Of a stretch of 64,000 nucleotides of DNA, positions 53,624-63,139 are shown one piece after another. Each line of letters opens with the position of its first letter. Positions within the stretch are counted from its first letter, which is position 1. The stretch is from assembly GCA_028865545.1 (NCBI GenBank), contig JAGWJY010000003.1:1-64000 (forward strand), in the 5' to 3' direction. Both the position numbers and the translations under genes were made by a program. The notes beneath the pieces are model-generated. The model was not told where the DNA came from. It did not search any database and worked only from the letters and a program-made list of their open reading frames with translations. The stretch comes from Alphaproteobacteria bacterium. Its GTDB lineage: Bacteria; Pseudomonadota; Alphaproteobacteria; Micropepsales; Micropepsaceae.

Positions 53624-54738
53624 GATTGCGGGTCCTTTCTCGTGATGCCGTGTGTGCCGACGATATTGAGCCCGTAGCCGTCTAGCGCCACGACCTTTTT
53701 CTCTGGCGTGTCGGTCAGCAAGATCATGTCCTTGATACCGAGATCGAGAAGGATCTGGGCGCCGACGCCGTACTCCTTCACCCGCCTCCTGTCGATGTCG
53801 TCCTCCGCGTGCCGGAGCACCAGATCGGAGACGAAGGTCGGTCGGGCCTGTCGCAATGCGACCACGACGCCGCGCCCCGCTTTGGCGATGATGCGCATGG
53901 ATTCGGCCAGCGTGTCGTGCGGATAATGGATACTGCCCAGCATGTCGTTGACGATATTGATGGCATGCATGCGCACCAGCACCGGCTCCGGCGTCGTGAC
54001 GTCGCCCTTCACCAGCGCAATGTGCTCGGCATATTCGACCGTGTTGATGTAGAGCATCATCCGCCAGTCGCCGCCGTTGTGGCTCTGGAAGGTGGTATCC
54101 ACGGCACGCTTGACGAAATGGTCGTAGCGCCGGCGATAAGCGATCAGATCGGCGATGGTGCCGACCTTCAGGCCGTGCAGTTGCGCGAACTGCACGAGAT
54201 CCGGCAGCCGCGCCATCGTGCCGTCGTCGTTCATGATCTCGCAGATCACGCCCGAAGGATTGAGGCCCGCAAGGCGCGCGATATCGACCGCGGCTTCGGT
54301 ATGGCCTGCCCGCACCAGCGCGCCGCCGTGCCGGGCGACTAGCGGAAAGACATGGCCGGGCATCACGATGTCGGTTGGTCCCTTGGCAGGGTCAATGGCA
54401 ACGGCGACGGTATGTGCGCGATCGGCTGCCGAAATCCCGGTTGTGATGCCTTCGCGAGCTTCTATCGAGACAGTGAATGCGGTGCGGTTTGGCGTGCCGT
54501 TGACCTGCGTCATCATCGGAATCTGCAGCTCGTTGGCCCGCTCTTGCGTGAGCGCGAGGCAGATCAGCCCGCGGCCGTGCTTGGCCATGAAATTGATCGC
54601 CTGCGGCGTGCACATTTGCGCCGGCATTACAAGATCGCCCTCGTTCTCGCGGTCCTCCGCGTCGACAAGGATGAACATCTTCCCCTTGCGCGCGTCTTCG
54701 ATCAGCTCATCGATCGAAGAAATATAATCGCGGAACAT
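53620..54738 (-). CDS. ribB: 3,4-DHBP synthase fused to degenerate GTP cyclohydrolase II domain
   Basis: A 372-residue bifunctional-looking protein. The N-terminal RibB domain (1-205) is intact: DAEDRENEGDL, TQVNGTPNRTAFTVSIEARE and RAGHTEAAVDIARLAGL. The C-terminal RibA-like domain (210-372) keeps parts of the fold (KEYGVGAQILLDLGIKDMIL) but the zinc-binding Cys-x10-Cys-x-Cys is replaced by HAINIVNDMLGSIHYPHD, with no cysteine. This is the alphaproteobacterial RibBX type and should not make GTP cyclohydrolase II, so the first step of the pathway must come from another locus. It lies between ribE and ribH. Confidence 0.93.
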   Translation of the reverse strand: MFRDYISSIDELIEDARKGKMFILVDAEDRENEGDLVMPAQMCTPQAINFMAKHGRGLICLALTQERANELQIPMMTQVNGTPNRTAFTVSIEAREGITTGISAADRAHTVAVAIDPAKGPTDIVMPGHVFPLVARHGGALVRAGHTEAAVDIARLAGLNPSGVICEIMNDDGTMARLPDLVQFAQLHGLKVGTIADLIAYRRRYDHFVKRAVDTTFQSHNGGDWRMMLYINTVEYAEHIALVKGDVTTPEPVLVRMHAINIVNDMLGSIHYPHDTLAESMRIIAKAGRGVVVALRQARPTFVSDLVLRHAEDDIDRRRVKEYGVGAQILLDLGIKDMILLTDTPEKKVVALDGYGLNIVGTHGITRKDPQS

Positions 54739-54741
54739 CGC

Positions 54742-55335
54742 TTACCCCTTCGCCAGCCGGGCGACGTAGCGCGCCAGCAGGTCGATTTCCAGATTGACCT
54801 TGGCGCCGGGTTTCAGCCGGCCGAAGGTGGTCACGGCGGCGGTGTGCGGTATGATGTTGACGCCGAAACGTGTGCCGTCGACCTCATTCACGGTCAGCGA
54901 TACGCCGTCAAGCGCCACGGAACCTTTCGCGGCAATGAACCGCGCCAGTGCCGCCGGCGCCTGAAATGTGATGCGGATGGACTCGCCGTCGGGCGTCACA
55001 CGTGCAACCTCCGCCGTCCCGTCGACATGCCCACTGACGATGTGGCCGCCGAATTCGTCGCCCACCCGCAGCGGCCTTTCGAGATTGACGGGATCGCCGA
55101 CCTTCCAACTCCCGACCGTCGTCTTGGACAGAGTCTCACCGGAGGCGGTGACCGCAAACCAGCGGTCCTTCTCGGTGCCCTTGTCGACGACCGTCAGGCA
55201 GACCCCGGAACAGGCGATCGAAGCGCCGATGTCGATGGCGCTTACATCGTAATGGGTGGCGATGACGAGATGCGTATCGCCACGCTTTTCCACGTGGCGC
55301 ACTTGGCCGACATCGCTGACGAGTCCGGTGAACAT
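54742..55335 (-). CDS. ribE: Riboflavin synthase alpha chain
   Basis: A 197-residue riboflavin synthase made of two similar lumazine-binding barrels: MFTGLVSDVGQVRHV with IACSGVCLTVVD first, then GHIVSGHVDGTAEV and SVALDGVSLTVNEVDG. It dismutates two lumazines to riboflavin. It ends three bases before ribB begins and follows ribD by nine bases. Confidence 0.96.
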   Translation of the reverse strand: MFTGLVSDVGQVRHVEKRGDTHLVIATHYDVSAIDIGASIACSGVCLTVVDKGTEKDRWFAVTASGETLSKTTVGSWKVGDPVNLERPLRVGDEFGGHIVSGHVDGTAEVARVTPDGESIRITFQAPAALARFIAAKGSVALDGVSLTVNEVDGTRFGVNIIPHTAAVTTFGRLKPGAKVNLEIDLLARYVARLAKG

Positions 55336-55344
55336 AGGTCTCTT

Positions 55345-56445
55345 CTAATCCTCGGCCGCAAAGCTTTCCAGAAGGTCCGGACCCAGCATGCGTGAGCCGG
55401 TCAATCTGAACCGAGGCGCCTCCCCCAGCGTCATCGCAGCAAGCGACTCGATGCCGTTGTGCCCGGCCGCGCCCAAAACCGTGGGACTGCAGAAGATTTC
55501 CAGCCGGTCGGCCAATCTGCGATCCAGGAAGGTTGCGTGCACGCTGGCGCCACCTTCGACCAGCAGCCGCGTTATGCCGCGCCTGCCCAGCTCCGCTAGC
55601 ACGGCCGGCGCATCGGGCCGACCGCGAAAATCACGCGCCACTTTGACGACCTCGACGCCGCAGGAGATCAGGTTGCCGCCACCGTCGGCGGTTGTGAAAA
55701 TCAGGGTCGGCGTTTCATTGGCGCTCTGCGCCAGCTTCGACCATTCGTTCAGCCTGAGCCGCGTGTCCAGCACGACGCGCAGCGGCGAGCGGTCTCCCAG
55801 TCCTGGCAGGCGGCAGGTCAGTTCGGGATCGTCGGCCAAGGCAGTTCCGACGCCGATCAGGATCGCATCGTTGCGGGCACGCAGCAGATGGCCATAGGCG
55901 CGCGCAGCCTCGCCTGTAATCCACCTGCTCTCGCCTGACGATGTCGCCGTCTTGCCGTCGAGGCTCTGTGCGATTTTCAACGTGACCAGCGGACGGCCGT
56001 CGCGCACGCGCTTGAAAAATCCGGCGTTCTGTTCACTGGCCTCCTTGACGCAGGCGCCAACGACAACCTCGACGCCCGCTTCGCGCAGCATGGCGAAACC
56101 CTTACCATGAACGCGTGGATCTGGATCTTCAACCGCCGCGACGACCCGGGCCACGCCAGCGCCGATCAACGATGCCGCACAAGGTGGCGTTTGGCCATGG
56201 TGCGAACAGGGTTCCAGTGTGACATAGGCCGTAGCGCCGCGCGCCGTCTCGCCCGCCTGCGCCAGCGCAACCGTCTCGGCATGCGGGCGCCCGCCACGCC
56301 CCGTCCAGCCACGCCCAACGACAAGCCCGTCGCTTGAAACGATCACGCATCCAACCGCCGGATTGGGTGCAACCTCCCCAACCGCGCGATTCGCAAGGCG
56401 CAACGCGTGGCGCATCTGATGAAGGTCTGCGGCGACCACGCTCAT
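55345..56445 (-). CDS. ribD: Riboflavin biosynthesis deaminase/reductase
   Basis: A 366-residue two-domain RibD. The N-terminal deaminase has zinc ligands His55 (HAE, 55-57), Cys80 and Cys89 (LEPCSHHGQTPPC); the C-terminal reductase has SLDGKTATSSGESRWITG, ILIGVGTALADDPEL and LLVEGGASVHATFL. It performs two successive steps in riboflavin synthesis. ATG 56445 begins at the usual MRHALRLANRAVGEVAPNP region. Confidence 0.96.
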   Translation of the reverse strand: MSVVAADLHQMRHALRLANRAVGEVAPNPAVGCVIVSSDGLVVGRGWTGRGGRPHAETVALAQAGETARGATAYVTLEPCSHHGQTPPCAASLIGAGVARVVAAVEDPDPRVHGKGFAMLREAGVEVVVGACVKEASEQNAGFFKRVRDGRPLVTLKIAQSLDGKTATSSGESRWITGEAARAYGHLLRARNDAILIGVGTALADDPELTCRLPGLGDRSPLRVVLDTRLRLNEWSKLAQSANETPTLIFTTADGGGNLISCGVEVVKVARDFRGRPDAPAVLAELGRRGITRLLVEGGASVHATFLDRRLADRLEIFCSPTVLGAAGHNGIESLAAMTLGEAPRFRLTGSRMLGPDLLESFAAED

Positions 56446-56484
56446 ATGCTGTCCCTTACCCCCTCATGCGGAGGCAGACAAAAA

Positions 56485-56946
56485 TCAATCCTTCTCGTCG
56501 CCTTCCAACTCACCGATGAGATTCTCAAAATCCTTCGTCTCGCGGAAGTTTTTGTAGACCGAGGCGAAGCGCACATAGGCGACCTTGTCCAGGCTCGACA
56601 ACGCCTGCATCACCAGTTCGCCGATCACTGTCGAGGGGATTTCATTCTCGCCCATGCTTTCCAGCCGGCGCACGATACCGGTGATCATGCGATCGATACG
56701 GTCGCGTTCCACCGGACGCTTGCGCAGCGCGTGGTTGATCGAGCGCTCCAGCTTGTCGCGATCAAAGGGCTCCCGCCGGCTGTTCTTCTTCACCACGATG
56801 AGCTCGCGCAGCTGCACGCGCTCGAAGGTGGTGAAACGCCCGCCGCATTCGGGGCAATGGCGCCGCCGGCGAATGGCTGAATTGTCCTCGCTAGGACGGC
56901 TGTCTTTAACCTGGGTGTCGTCGTGACCGCAAAACGGGCAGCGCAT
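56485..56946 (-). CDS. nrdR: Ribonucleotide reductase repressor NrdR
   Basis: A 153-residue NrdR: zinc ribbon Cys3, Cys6, Cys31, Cys34 ([24 protein letters not shown]) and an ATP-cone domain ([29 protein letters not shown]). It senses ATP/dATP and represses ribonucleotide reductase genes. No nrd gene is in the window. The preceding gene glyA ends nine bases upstream and ribD follows after 39 bases, the typical alphaproteobacterial layout. Confidence 0.97.
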   Translation of the reverse strand: MRCPFCGHDDTQVKDSRPSEDNSAIRRRRHCPECGGRFTTFERVQLRELIVVKKNSRREPFDRDKLERSINHALRKRPVERDRIDRMITGIVRRLESMGENEIPSTVIGELVMQALSSLDKVAYVRFASVYKNFRETKDFENLIGELEGDEKD

Positions 56947-56955
56947 GGGTGTCTC

Positions 56956-58254
56956 TTATCGATAGATGGGAAAACGGCTGCAGAGGGAAAGCACGCGTTC
57001 GCGCACGCTGGCTTCAACGTCCGGGTCGCCGGCATCGCCTTTCTTGCCCAGCGCGTCGACCACTTCGACGATCAGCTTGCCGATCTCGCGGAACTCCGCA
57101 GTGCCGAAGCCGCGTGTCGTCCCGGCCGGCGAACCGAGCCTTATGCCTGACGTGATCGCTGGTTTTTCGGTGTCGAAGGGAACAGCATTCTTGTTGCAGG
57201 TGATGAAGGCGCGGTCGAGCGCATGCTCCGCCGCGCGCCCGGTCGTGCCCTTGGGGCGCAGATCGACCAGCATCAGATGCGTGTCGGTGCCGCCTGAAAC
57301 AATATCGAGCCCCTGTGCGTGCAGCGTCTCGGCCAGCACCTTGGCGTTTTCCACCACGGCCCGCGCGTATTGTTTGAACTCCGGCTTCAGCGCCTCGCCG
57401 AACGCCACCGCTTTGGCGGCGATCACATGCATGAGCGGGCCGCCCTGCAGGCCGGGGAACACTGCCGAGTTGATCTTCTTGCCGAGATCGGAATCGCGCG
57501 AAAGGATCATGCCGCCGCGCGGACCGCGCAGCGTCTTGTGCGTCGTGGTCGTCACGACATGGGCATGGTCGAGCGGATTGGGATGCGCGCCGCCCGCCAC
57601 CAATCCGGCGAAATGCGCCATGTCGACCATGAAATAGGCGCCCACATCGTCGGCGATCTTGCGGAAGCGCGCGAAGTCGATGAAACGCGGATAGGCCGAA
57701 CCGCCGGCGATGATGAGCTTGGGTTTACTGGCCTTGGCGATCGCCTCGACCTCATCCATGTCGATGCGGTGATCCTGGCGGCGCACCGTGTAGGGGACCG
57801 GCTTGAACCATTTGCCGGACTGGTTAACCGGCGAGCCATGTGTCAGATGGCCGCCTGCCGCCAGCGACAGCCCGACGAAGGTGTCGCCCGGCTGCAGCAG
57901 GGCGAAGAACACCGCCTGGTTGGCTTGGGCGCCCGAATGGGGCTGCACATTGGCGAAGCTGCAATCGAACAGTTTGCACGCCCGCTCGATGGCGAGTTGC
58001 TCGGCGACATCGACATATTCGCAGCCGCCATAGTAGCGGCGGCCCGGATAACCTTCGGCATATTTGTTGGTGAGGACGGAGCCCTGGGCCTCCAGCACGG
58101 CCCGACTGACGATGTTCTCCGAAGCGATCAACTCGATCTTCTCTTGCTGGCGCCTCAATTCGTGGGCGATGGCCTCGGCAACCTCTGAGTCGGCCCCGGC
58201 CAACCCAAGATTGAAAAATCCGGAATTTCCGCCATTTCCCGCCTTTACGTCCAT
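56956..58254 (-). CDS. glyA: Serine hydroxymethyltransferase
   Basis: A 432-residue PLP enzyme interconverting serine and glycine with tetrahydrofolate. Motifs: [58 protein letters not shown] and [14 protein letters not shown] with the Schiff-base Lys. It opens the leftward run glyA-nrdR-ribD-ribE-ribB-ribH-nusB. Glycine it produces is also the substrate of HemA coded nearby, an incidental link. Confidence 0.97.
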   Translation of the reverse strand: MDVKAGNGGNSGFFNLGLAGADSEVAEAIAHELRRQQEKIELIASENIVSRAVLEAQGSVLTNKYAEGYPGRRYYGGCEYVDVAEQLAIERACKLFDCSFANVQPHSGAQANQAVFFALLQPGDTFVGLSLAAGGHLTHGSPVNQSGKWFKPVPYTVRRQDHRIDMDEVEAIAKASKPKLIIAGGSAYPRFIDFARFRKIADDVGAYFMVDMAHFAGLVAGGAHPNPLDHAHVVTTTTHKTLRGPRGGMILSRDSDLGKKINSAVFPGLQGGPLMHVIAAKAVAFGEALKPEFKQYARAVVENAKVLAETLHAQGLDIVSGGTDTHLMLVDLRPKGTTGRAAEHALDRAFITCNKNAVPFDTEKPAITSGIRLGSPAGTTRGFGTAEFREIGKLIVEVVDALGKKGDAGDPDVEASVRERVLSLCSRFPIYR

Positions 58255-58650
58255 GTCCTACCTCGCTCGCAACGCCACACCGTCCCCGCCGCTAGTCATG
58301 GTTGGCCGTCACAGCGTTCGGGGGTGGTACCCCTACCCCTTTACCAAATCTAGCGCCAGTGACACGAGATGGCTTTGCTGCAGACGGCACGGCGCACCTG
58401 CCCCGCAGAACGCAAATGCGTTTTTCGGATGAGGCACATTTTCCTATACACAATTGAGTTGCAACGACGGTTCGAACATCTCCAAAGCGAAAACAAAGTC
58501 TGTCCAAATGACCACCAAATTGATTATTTGTGATCTCTCGATTTTTTCGTAAATCGGACCTCAAGAACAGGTTGCAATCCATCTCGAGACAGGCAATACC
58601 GCGATCACTATTTTATGGAATGGAGCGCCATAATTCTGAGGCAATACAAC
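58255..58650. other. Divergent glyA/mucR promoter region
   Basis: These 396 bases hold no supportable gene. From about 58425 to 58620 the sequence is clearly AT-richer than the rest of the window, with short A/T runs such as CCTATACACAATTGAG. MucR proteins bind AT-rich DNA and repress their own genes, so autoregulation here is plausible. Confidence 0.45.
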
Positions 58651-59094
58651 ATGGGTACTCACAACATGGAAAATACCGGTGTAGACGATTTACTCAAGCT
58701 GACAAGCGATATTGTCGCCGCCTATGTCAGCAATAACCCGCTTCCCGTTGGCGAACTGCCGGCGATCATCAAGAGCGTCTACGCGACGATGGGTGGCCTT
58801 GTTGGAACAACGTCCGGCGAAGTCGCGACCTCGCAGAAACCAGCCGTTCCGCTGAAGAAATCGATTACACCGGAATATCTGATCTGCCTGGAAGACGGCA
58901 AAAAGCTGAAGATGCTCAAGCGCTATCTACGCTCGCGCTACGGCCTGTCGCCGGACCAATACCGCGCCAAATGGAACCTGCCGGCGGATTACCCAATGGT
59001 GGCCTCAAATTACGCCGCACAGCGCTCCGAATTCGCCAAGAAGATTGGTCTCGGCCGCAGCGCGCCAGCCACCAAGGGCCGCCGCAGGGGCTGA
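58651..59094 (+). CDS. MucR/Ros-family regulator lacking finger histidines
   Basis: A MucR-type protein of about 147 residues (ATG 58651, or ATG 58666; an upstream start at 58615 is open). The N-terminal oligomerisation part is LLKLTSDIVAAYVSNN, and the DNA-binding core is ITPEYLICLEDGKKLKMLKR, ...YGLSPDQYRAKWNLPADYPM. The Cys and Asp of the Ros-type zinc site remain, but the two histidines of the usual LKRH and THY are Tyr and Arg (LKRYLRSRYG). This fits zinc-independent MucR-like proteins known in Mesorhizobium. It probably acts as a global H-NS-like repressor. Confidence 0.9.
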   Translation: MGTHNMENTGVDDLLKLTSDIVAAYVSNNPLPVGELPAIIKSVYATMGGLVGTTSGEVATSQKPAVPLKKSITPEYLICLEDGKKLKMLKRYLRSRYGLSPDQYRAKWNLPADYPMVASNYAAQRSEFAKKIGLGRSAPATKGRRRG

Positions 59095-59121
59095 GAAGGC
59101 TTCAAAAGCCGGCCACGCAAG

Positions 59122-59146
59122 GGCGGGATTCAACTCCCGCCTTTTT
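59122..59146 (+). terminator. Rho-independent terminator of the mucR gene
   Basis: GGCGGGA, loop TTCAAC, TCCCGCC is followed by TTTTTGCTTTTT. The hairpin covers the stop codon of the convergent small DUF6898 gene (59130-59132). Confidence 0.9.
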
Positions 59147-59330
59147 GCTTTTTCAGGACGTAAGCTAGCTTGGCGACGGCGTTGCGGCTGAGGGCTTCAC
59201 GCGGCGCCGTGGCCGGACCGAAGACGCTCGCCTCCGTTCCGGTCGCCGCATCGATGGCGGTTGCCTTGACCAAGCCGCCTTGCACGACAAATTCGATGTA
59301 GATCTCGGGCTTGTCGCCGCCCGTTGCCAC
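59130..59330 (-). CDS. DUF6898-like small protein, 66 aa
   Basis: A 66-codon frame starting GTG 59330, three bases after hemA ends. The core EIYIEFVVQGGLVKATAIDA and TGTEASVFGPA, then a helical tail, is like the DUF6898 family of small proteins found after hemA in alphaproteobacteria; this is from memory of the pattern. The frame continues back into hemA, but the homology starts only here. A link to heme synthesis is positional. Its end overlaps the mucR terminator. Confidence 0.72.
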   Translation of the reverse strand: MATGGDKPEIYIEFVVQGGLVKATAIDAATGTEASVFGPATAPREALSRNAVAKLAYVLKKQKGGS

Positions 59331-59332
59331 TG

Positions 59333-60550
59333 TCAGGCCGCGCGTTGCAGCTGATGGGCCGTCCACACCGCGTCGAGCGACTGCACCAGATTCTCCATCA
59401 TCTCGACGGTATGCAGAGGCGACGGCGTAAAGCGCAGTCTTTCCTTGCCGCGTGGCACGGTCGGATAGTTGATCGGCTGCACATAGATCGCGTGGTCGCG
59501 CAGCAGCGCGTCCGCAACGCTCTTGCACAACGCAGCATCGCCGACCATCACCGGCACGATATGGCTCGGCGAATTCATCACCGGCAGGCCGGCATTGCGC
59601 AGCATCGACTTCAGGCGCGCGGCGTTTTCGTGGATCTTCCGGCGTTCCTCGTCGCTGCTCTTGAGGTGACGGATGCTGGCAAGAGCGCCCGCGGCGACGA
59701 CCGGCGCCAGCGAGGTCGAGAAGATGAAGCCCGGCGCGAAAGAGCGCACGCAGTCGATCAATTCGGTCTTGCCGGTGATATAGCCGCCCATCACGCCGAA
59801 CGCCTTGGCCAACGTTCCCTCGACGATGTCGATGCGCGACATGGAACCGTCGCGCGCCGCGACGCCCGCGCCGCGCGGCCCATAGAGGCCGACGCCGTGC
59901 ACTTCGTCGAGATAGGTCAGCGCGCCGTATTTTTCCGCCAGATCGCAGACGGCGGAGGTCGGGCCGAAATCGCCGTCCATCGAATAGACGGATTCGAAGG
60001 CGATCACCTTCGGCCGACCCGCATCGACCGAGCGCAGCAACTCTTCGAGGTGCGCCAGATCGTTGTGGCGGAAAATCTTCTTTTCCGCGCCGCCGTGGCG
60101 GATGCCTTCGATCATTGAGGCATGGTTGAGTTCGTCGGAGAACAGCGCCAGTCCCGGCAGCAGCTTCGCCAGCGTCGAAAGCGTCGTCTCGTTGGAAACA
60201 TAGCCGGAGGTAAACAGCAGCGCCGCTTCCTTGCCGTGCAGGTCGGCCAGCTCACGTTCCAACTCGACATGGTAGTGAGTCGTACCGGAAATATTGCGCG
60301 TACCGCCCGCCCCGGCACCGGCGCAATCGATCGCCTCGTGCATGGCCGCCAGAACCTTCGGATTCTGCCCCATGCCCAGGTAGTCGTTGCTGCACCAGAC
60401 CGTGATCGGCCGCTTGGAACTGTCGGTATAGAGATCCGCCGCCGGATAGCTGCCGCGCTTGCGCAGGAGGTCGGCAAATACCCGATACCGCCCCTCGCGT
60501 TTCAGCCCGGCCAGAACATCTTGGAACCGAGAAAGATAAGCAAACGCCAT
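59333..60550 (-). CDS. hemA: 5-aminolevulinate synthase
   Basis: A 405-residue PLP enzyme that condenses glycine and succinyl-CoA to 5-aminolevulinate, the alphaproteobacterial (Shemin) entry to heme. Visible are [62 protein letters not shown] and [13 protein letters not shown] with the Schiff-base Lys. AGAGAGA precedes ATG 60550; an in-frame start 22 codons earlier is unlikely. Confidence 0.97.
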   Translation of the reverse strand: MAFAYLSRFQDVLAGLKREGRYRVFADLLRKRGSYPAADLYTDSSKRPITVWCSNDYLGMGQNPKVLAAMHEAIDCAGAGAGGTRNISGTTHYHVELERELADLHGKEAALLFTSGYVSNETTLSTLAKLLPGLALFSDELNHASMIEGIRHGGAEKKIFRHNDLAHLEELLRSVDAGRPKVIAFESVYSMDGDFGPTSAVCDLAEKYGALTYLDEVHGVGLYGPRGAGVAARDGSMSRIDIVEGTLAKAFGVMGGYITGKTELIDCVRSFAPGFIFSTSLAPVVAAGALASIRHLKSSDEERRKIHENAARLKSMLRNAGLPVMNSPSHIVPVMVGDAALCKSVADALLRDHAIYVQPINYPTVPRGKERLRFTPSPLHTVEMMENLVQSLDAVWTAHQLQRAA

Positions 60551-60722
60551 GACTTCTCTCTTTTCCCTGCAGACGGTAACTATAGCACCGTCGCCTGTTT
60601 TCCTAGAATAGTTCAAATTTACCGTCCCGCCCCACGCGATTTGTCACAGCAGTGTGATCTCAAAGGTGGCGCGGCGTCAGTGTTTAAGGCGTTTGTGTGG
60701 GCAAGGCTATCAGTAGAATTGC

Positions 60723-61355
60723 CTAGCTGGCGCTGGCAACCGCTGCGTTAACTGCCAACGCAATCAACACTGTATTGAAGAAAAACGACACGATCGAATG
60801 GCCGATAACCGCTCGGCGCATGGCTGATGTGCACACCGGTACGTCGGAGACCTGGGCCGTCATGCCGATGACGAACGAAAAATAGAAAAAATCCCATAGG
60901 TCCGGTTCGTCCGTACCCGGAAAATCAAGCGCCTCGCCGGCTGAGGAATAATGCAGATCGGCGTAGTGGAATGCCGAAATCGTGTGCAGCATAAACCAGC
61001 CAAGCGGCGCCGCGGCCAGCCCTAGCGTCAGCGACAGGCTGTCGGGCCGTTGGTGCTGATTAAGCATGACGAAGATGTTCGCCATGTTGATCGCCACCGC
61101 CAGCAGCGTGATGGCGATGACGATGGTGATACCCTCGTCTTCCGTGATGGCGCAGGCCTTCACATCGGCCGCCGTCGAATTCAACAGCAGATAGGCGCTC
61201 GCGGCGAGGTATGCCGCGAAGAAGGCGTCGCCGCCCGCCGCCGCGGCCATCGGCACACGCGCCAGAAGCATCGCCGCGGTGACGGCAATGCCCAGCGCGG
61301 CGGCGCCGTAGAAGCGCCGGTGACGACGAAGGTGCCTGATAGGTTCCAAGGTCAT
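60723..61355 (-). CDS. DUF1345 membrane protein
   Basis: A 210-residue protein with about five membrane helices. The signature FHYADLHYSSAGEALDFPGT, then EPDLWDFFYFSFVIGMTAQV and SDVPV, is that of DUF1345, a family of unknown function in the inner membrane. It is transcribed leftward, 44 bases after the MarR gene, so the two may be co-transcribed. Confidence 0.9.
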   Translation of the reverse strand: MTLEPIRHLRRHRRFYGAAALGIAVTAAMLLARVPMAAAAGGDAFFAAYLAASAYLLLNSTAADVKACAITEDEGITIVIAITLLAVAINMANIFVMLNQHQRPDSLSLTLGLAAAPLGWFMLHTISAFHYADLHYSSAGEALDFPGTDEPDLWDFFYFSFVIGMTAQVSDVPVCTSAMRRAVIGHSIVSFFFNTVLIALAVNAAVASAS

Positions 61356-61399
61356 ACGACGGGGTACGGGTTACGCCGCAACCATCGCATGAGTCGGCC

Positions 61400-61909
61400 C
61401 TACAGTCGGAAGCGAACCTGGTCGATCCAGAAACGTTCCAGCCGTTTCAGGCTGGCGTTCAGGGCATCCAGATCGCCGGTGTTGACGTTGCCCACCGGTT
61501 CCAGAGAGCCCAGATGACGCTCGAACAGCTCGCGCAACATGTCGCGCACGAACTCGCCCTTTCGCGTCAGGCGTACCAGAACCGAACGGCGGTCGACTTC
61601 CGAACGTTCGTGATGGATGTACCCGAGATCGACAAGCTTTTTCAGATTGTATGAGACGTTCGACCCCAGATAATGCCCGCGCGTGCGTAGTTCGCCGGCA
61701 CTGAGTTCCTGGTCACCGACGTTGAACAGGAGCAGCGCTTGCACGCTGTTGATCTCGCGTTCCTCGCGACGGTCGAGCTCGTCCTTGATCACATCCAGAA
61801 GCTGACGATGCAGCCGCTCGACGAGATTGAGCGTGTCGAGATAGTACTTCCCTTGTGTGCGTGCGCCGTCAAGCGCCGCAGCTTCTTGCGGTCTTGCCAA
61901 TGCTGTCAT
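61400..61909 (-). CDS. MarR-family regulator, LdtR-like
   Basis: A 169-residue winged-helix regulator. REINSVQALLLFNVGDQELS, AGELRTRGHYLGSNVSYNLK and KLVDLGYIHHERSEVDRRSV form the DNA-binding domain with a beta wing. The sequence around LGSNVSYNLKKLV resembles LdtR of Liberibacter and rhizobia, which controls an L,D-transpeptidase gene and stress genes; here no such gene is adjacent. GGGGGG lies seven to eight bases before ATG 61909. Confidence 0.88.
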   Translation of the reverse strand: MTALARPQEAAALDGARTQGKYYLDTLNLVERLHRQLLDVIKDELDRREEREINSVQALLLFNVGDQELSAGELRTRGHYLGSNVSYNLKKLVDLGYIHHERSEVDRRSVLVRLTRKGEFVRDMLRELFERHLGSLEPVGNVNTGDLDALNASLKRLERFWIDQVRFRL

Positions 61910-62107
61910 TTTTTTTCCCCCTTTTCCGGGGGCCCACCTGTTATATGCAGGAAGCCTAGGCGGCGGCCGTTAAAGCTGTGTAAAAATTGTCGGCAAACAC
62001 CGCGCAAAGGCAGGACAAATGCGCGCGGTCCGCGGCTCTTCCAGATTTGCGGCTAACAAAACGTAAATCTGTGTCGCAACGGCACTGATCGGTGTGTCCG
62101 CGCACCG

Positions 62108-63139
62108 TCAGAGCGGGAGTTCCTTGTCGCCCAGAAACTCGAAATAGGCGCCGACGGCCTCGTCGGTGACATCGCCGAGCGTCGCTGGCCGCCACTTCGG
62201 CGATTGATCTTTATCGATAACCACGGCGCGTACGCCTTCGTAGAAATCTTGCCCGGCGAGGATGCGGCTGGCCATGCGGAATTCCATGCGCAGGCAGTCG
62301 TCCAGCGGAATGCCTTTGCCGGCGCGTATTTCGCGCAGCACGATCTTCAGTGACGTCGGGGATTTGGTACGGATCACCGCCGCGGTCTCGCGCGACCAGT
62401 CGTCGGTTTCCGCATCGAGCGCCGTAAGAATCCGGTCCACGGCATTCAGGCAGAACACCCTGTCGATCTTCTCGCGATGCGCGGCGAGCGGCGCGTCGCC
62501 GGGATGTTGCGCCAGAGCGGCAATGGCATGCGCCGGCGTTTCGCCGTTCGCGATCCTGTCGAGCAACGCGCTGGTCGATTGCGCCGGCACGAAATGCGTG
62601 GCCAATCCGGTGTAAAGCGCGTCGGTCGATTTCAGCCGTGCGCCGGTCAGCGCCAGATACAGGCCGCATTCGCCCGGACAGCGCGGCAGGAAGAAGCTGC
62701 CGCCGACGTCGGGGAAAAACCCGATACCGGTTTCCGGCATGGCGAACAGTGCAGTCTCGTCCACCACGCGAAATGTTCCGTGTACAGACACTCCAAGGCC
62801 GCCGCCCATGGCGATGCCGGAAATCAGCGCCAAATAAGGCTTTTTGTAGTGTTTGATGGCGGCGTTGAGGATGTATTCGTCTCGCCAGAAGTCCAGCGCA
62901 TAGGAGGTTCCCGCCTTGCCGGACTCCGCTACGGCGCGGATGTCGCCGCCGGCACAGAAGGCCCGCTCGCCGGCGCCGCGGATCACGACGCAGCCGACCG
63001 CGGAATCTTCCGCCCATTCGTCGAGTTTGACCTTCATCGCCACGACCATGGCGTGGGTCAGCGCATTGAGCGCCTTCGGCCGGTTCATGGTGATGAGACC
63101 GACGGCGCCACGCTGCTCGAAAAGAACTTCGCCGGTCAT
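62108..63139 (-). CDS. 3-hydroxyisobutyryl-CoA hydrolase
   Basis: A 343-residue enoyl-CoA hydratase/isomerase-fold enzyme. [52 protein letters not shown] and [20 protein letters not shown] with the catalytic Glu are typical of HibCH, which hydrolyses 3-hydroxyisobutyryl-CoA in valine breakdown. ATG 63139 overlaps the stop of the acyl-CoA dehydrogenase gene by four bases, so both work together. Confidence 0.92.
   Translation of the reverse strand: MTGEVLFEQRGAVGLITMNRPKALNALTHAMVVAMKVKLDEWAEDSAVGCVVIRGAGERAFCAGGDIRAVAESGKAGTSYALDFWRDEYILNAAIKHYKKPYLALISGIAMGGGLGVSVHGTFRVVDETALFAMPETGIGFFPDVGGSFFLPRCPGECGLYLALTGARLKSTDALYTGLATHFVPAQSTSALLDRIANGETPAHAIAALAQHPGDAPLAAHREKIDRVFCLNAVDRILTALDAETDDWSRETAAVIRTKSPTSLKIVLREIRAGKGIPLDDCLRMEFRMASRILAGQDFYEGVRAVVIDKDQSPKWRPATLGDVTDEAVGAYFEFLGDKELPL

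Noticed and set aside
54352-55395. 347-codon plus-strand frame opposite ribB and ribE
   Set aside because: Antisense to two recognisable genes, with no domain and no convincing ribosome site.
59334-59528. Extension of the DUF6898 frame into hemA
   Set aside because: Composition is that of an out-of-frame hemA sequence; similarity begins at GTG 59330.
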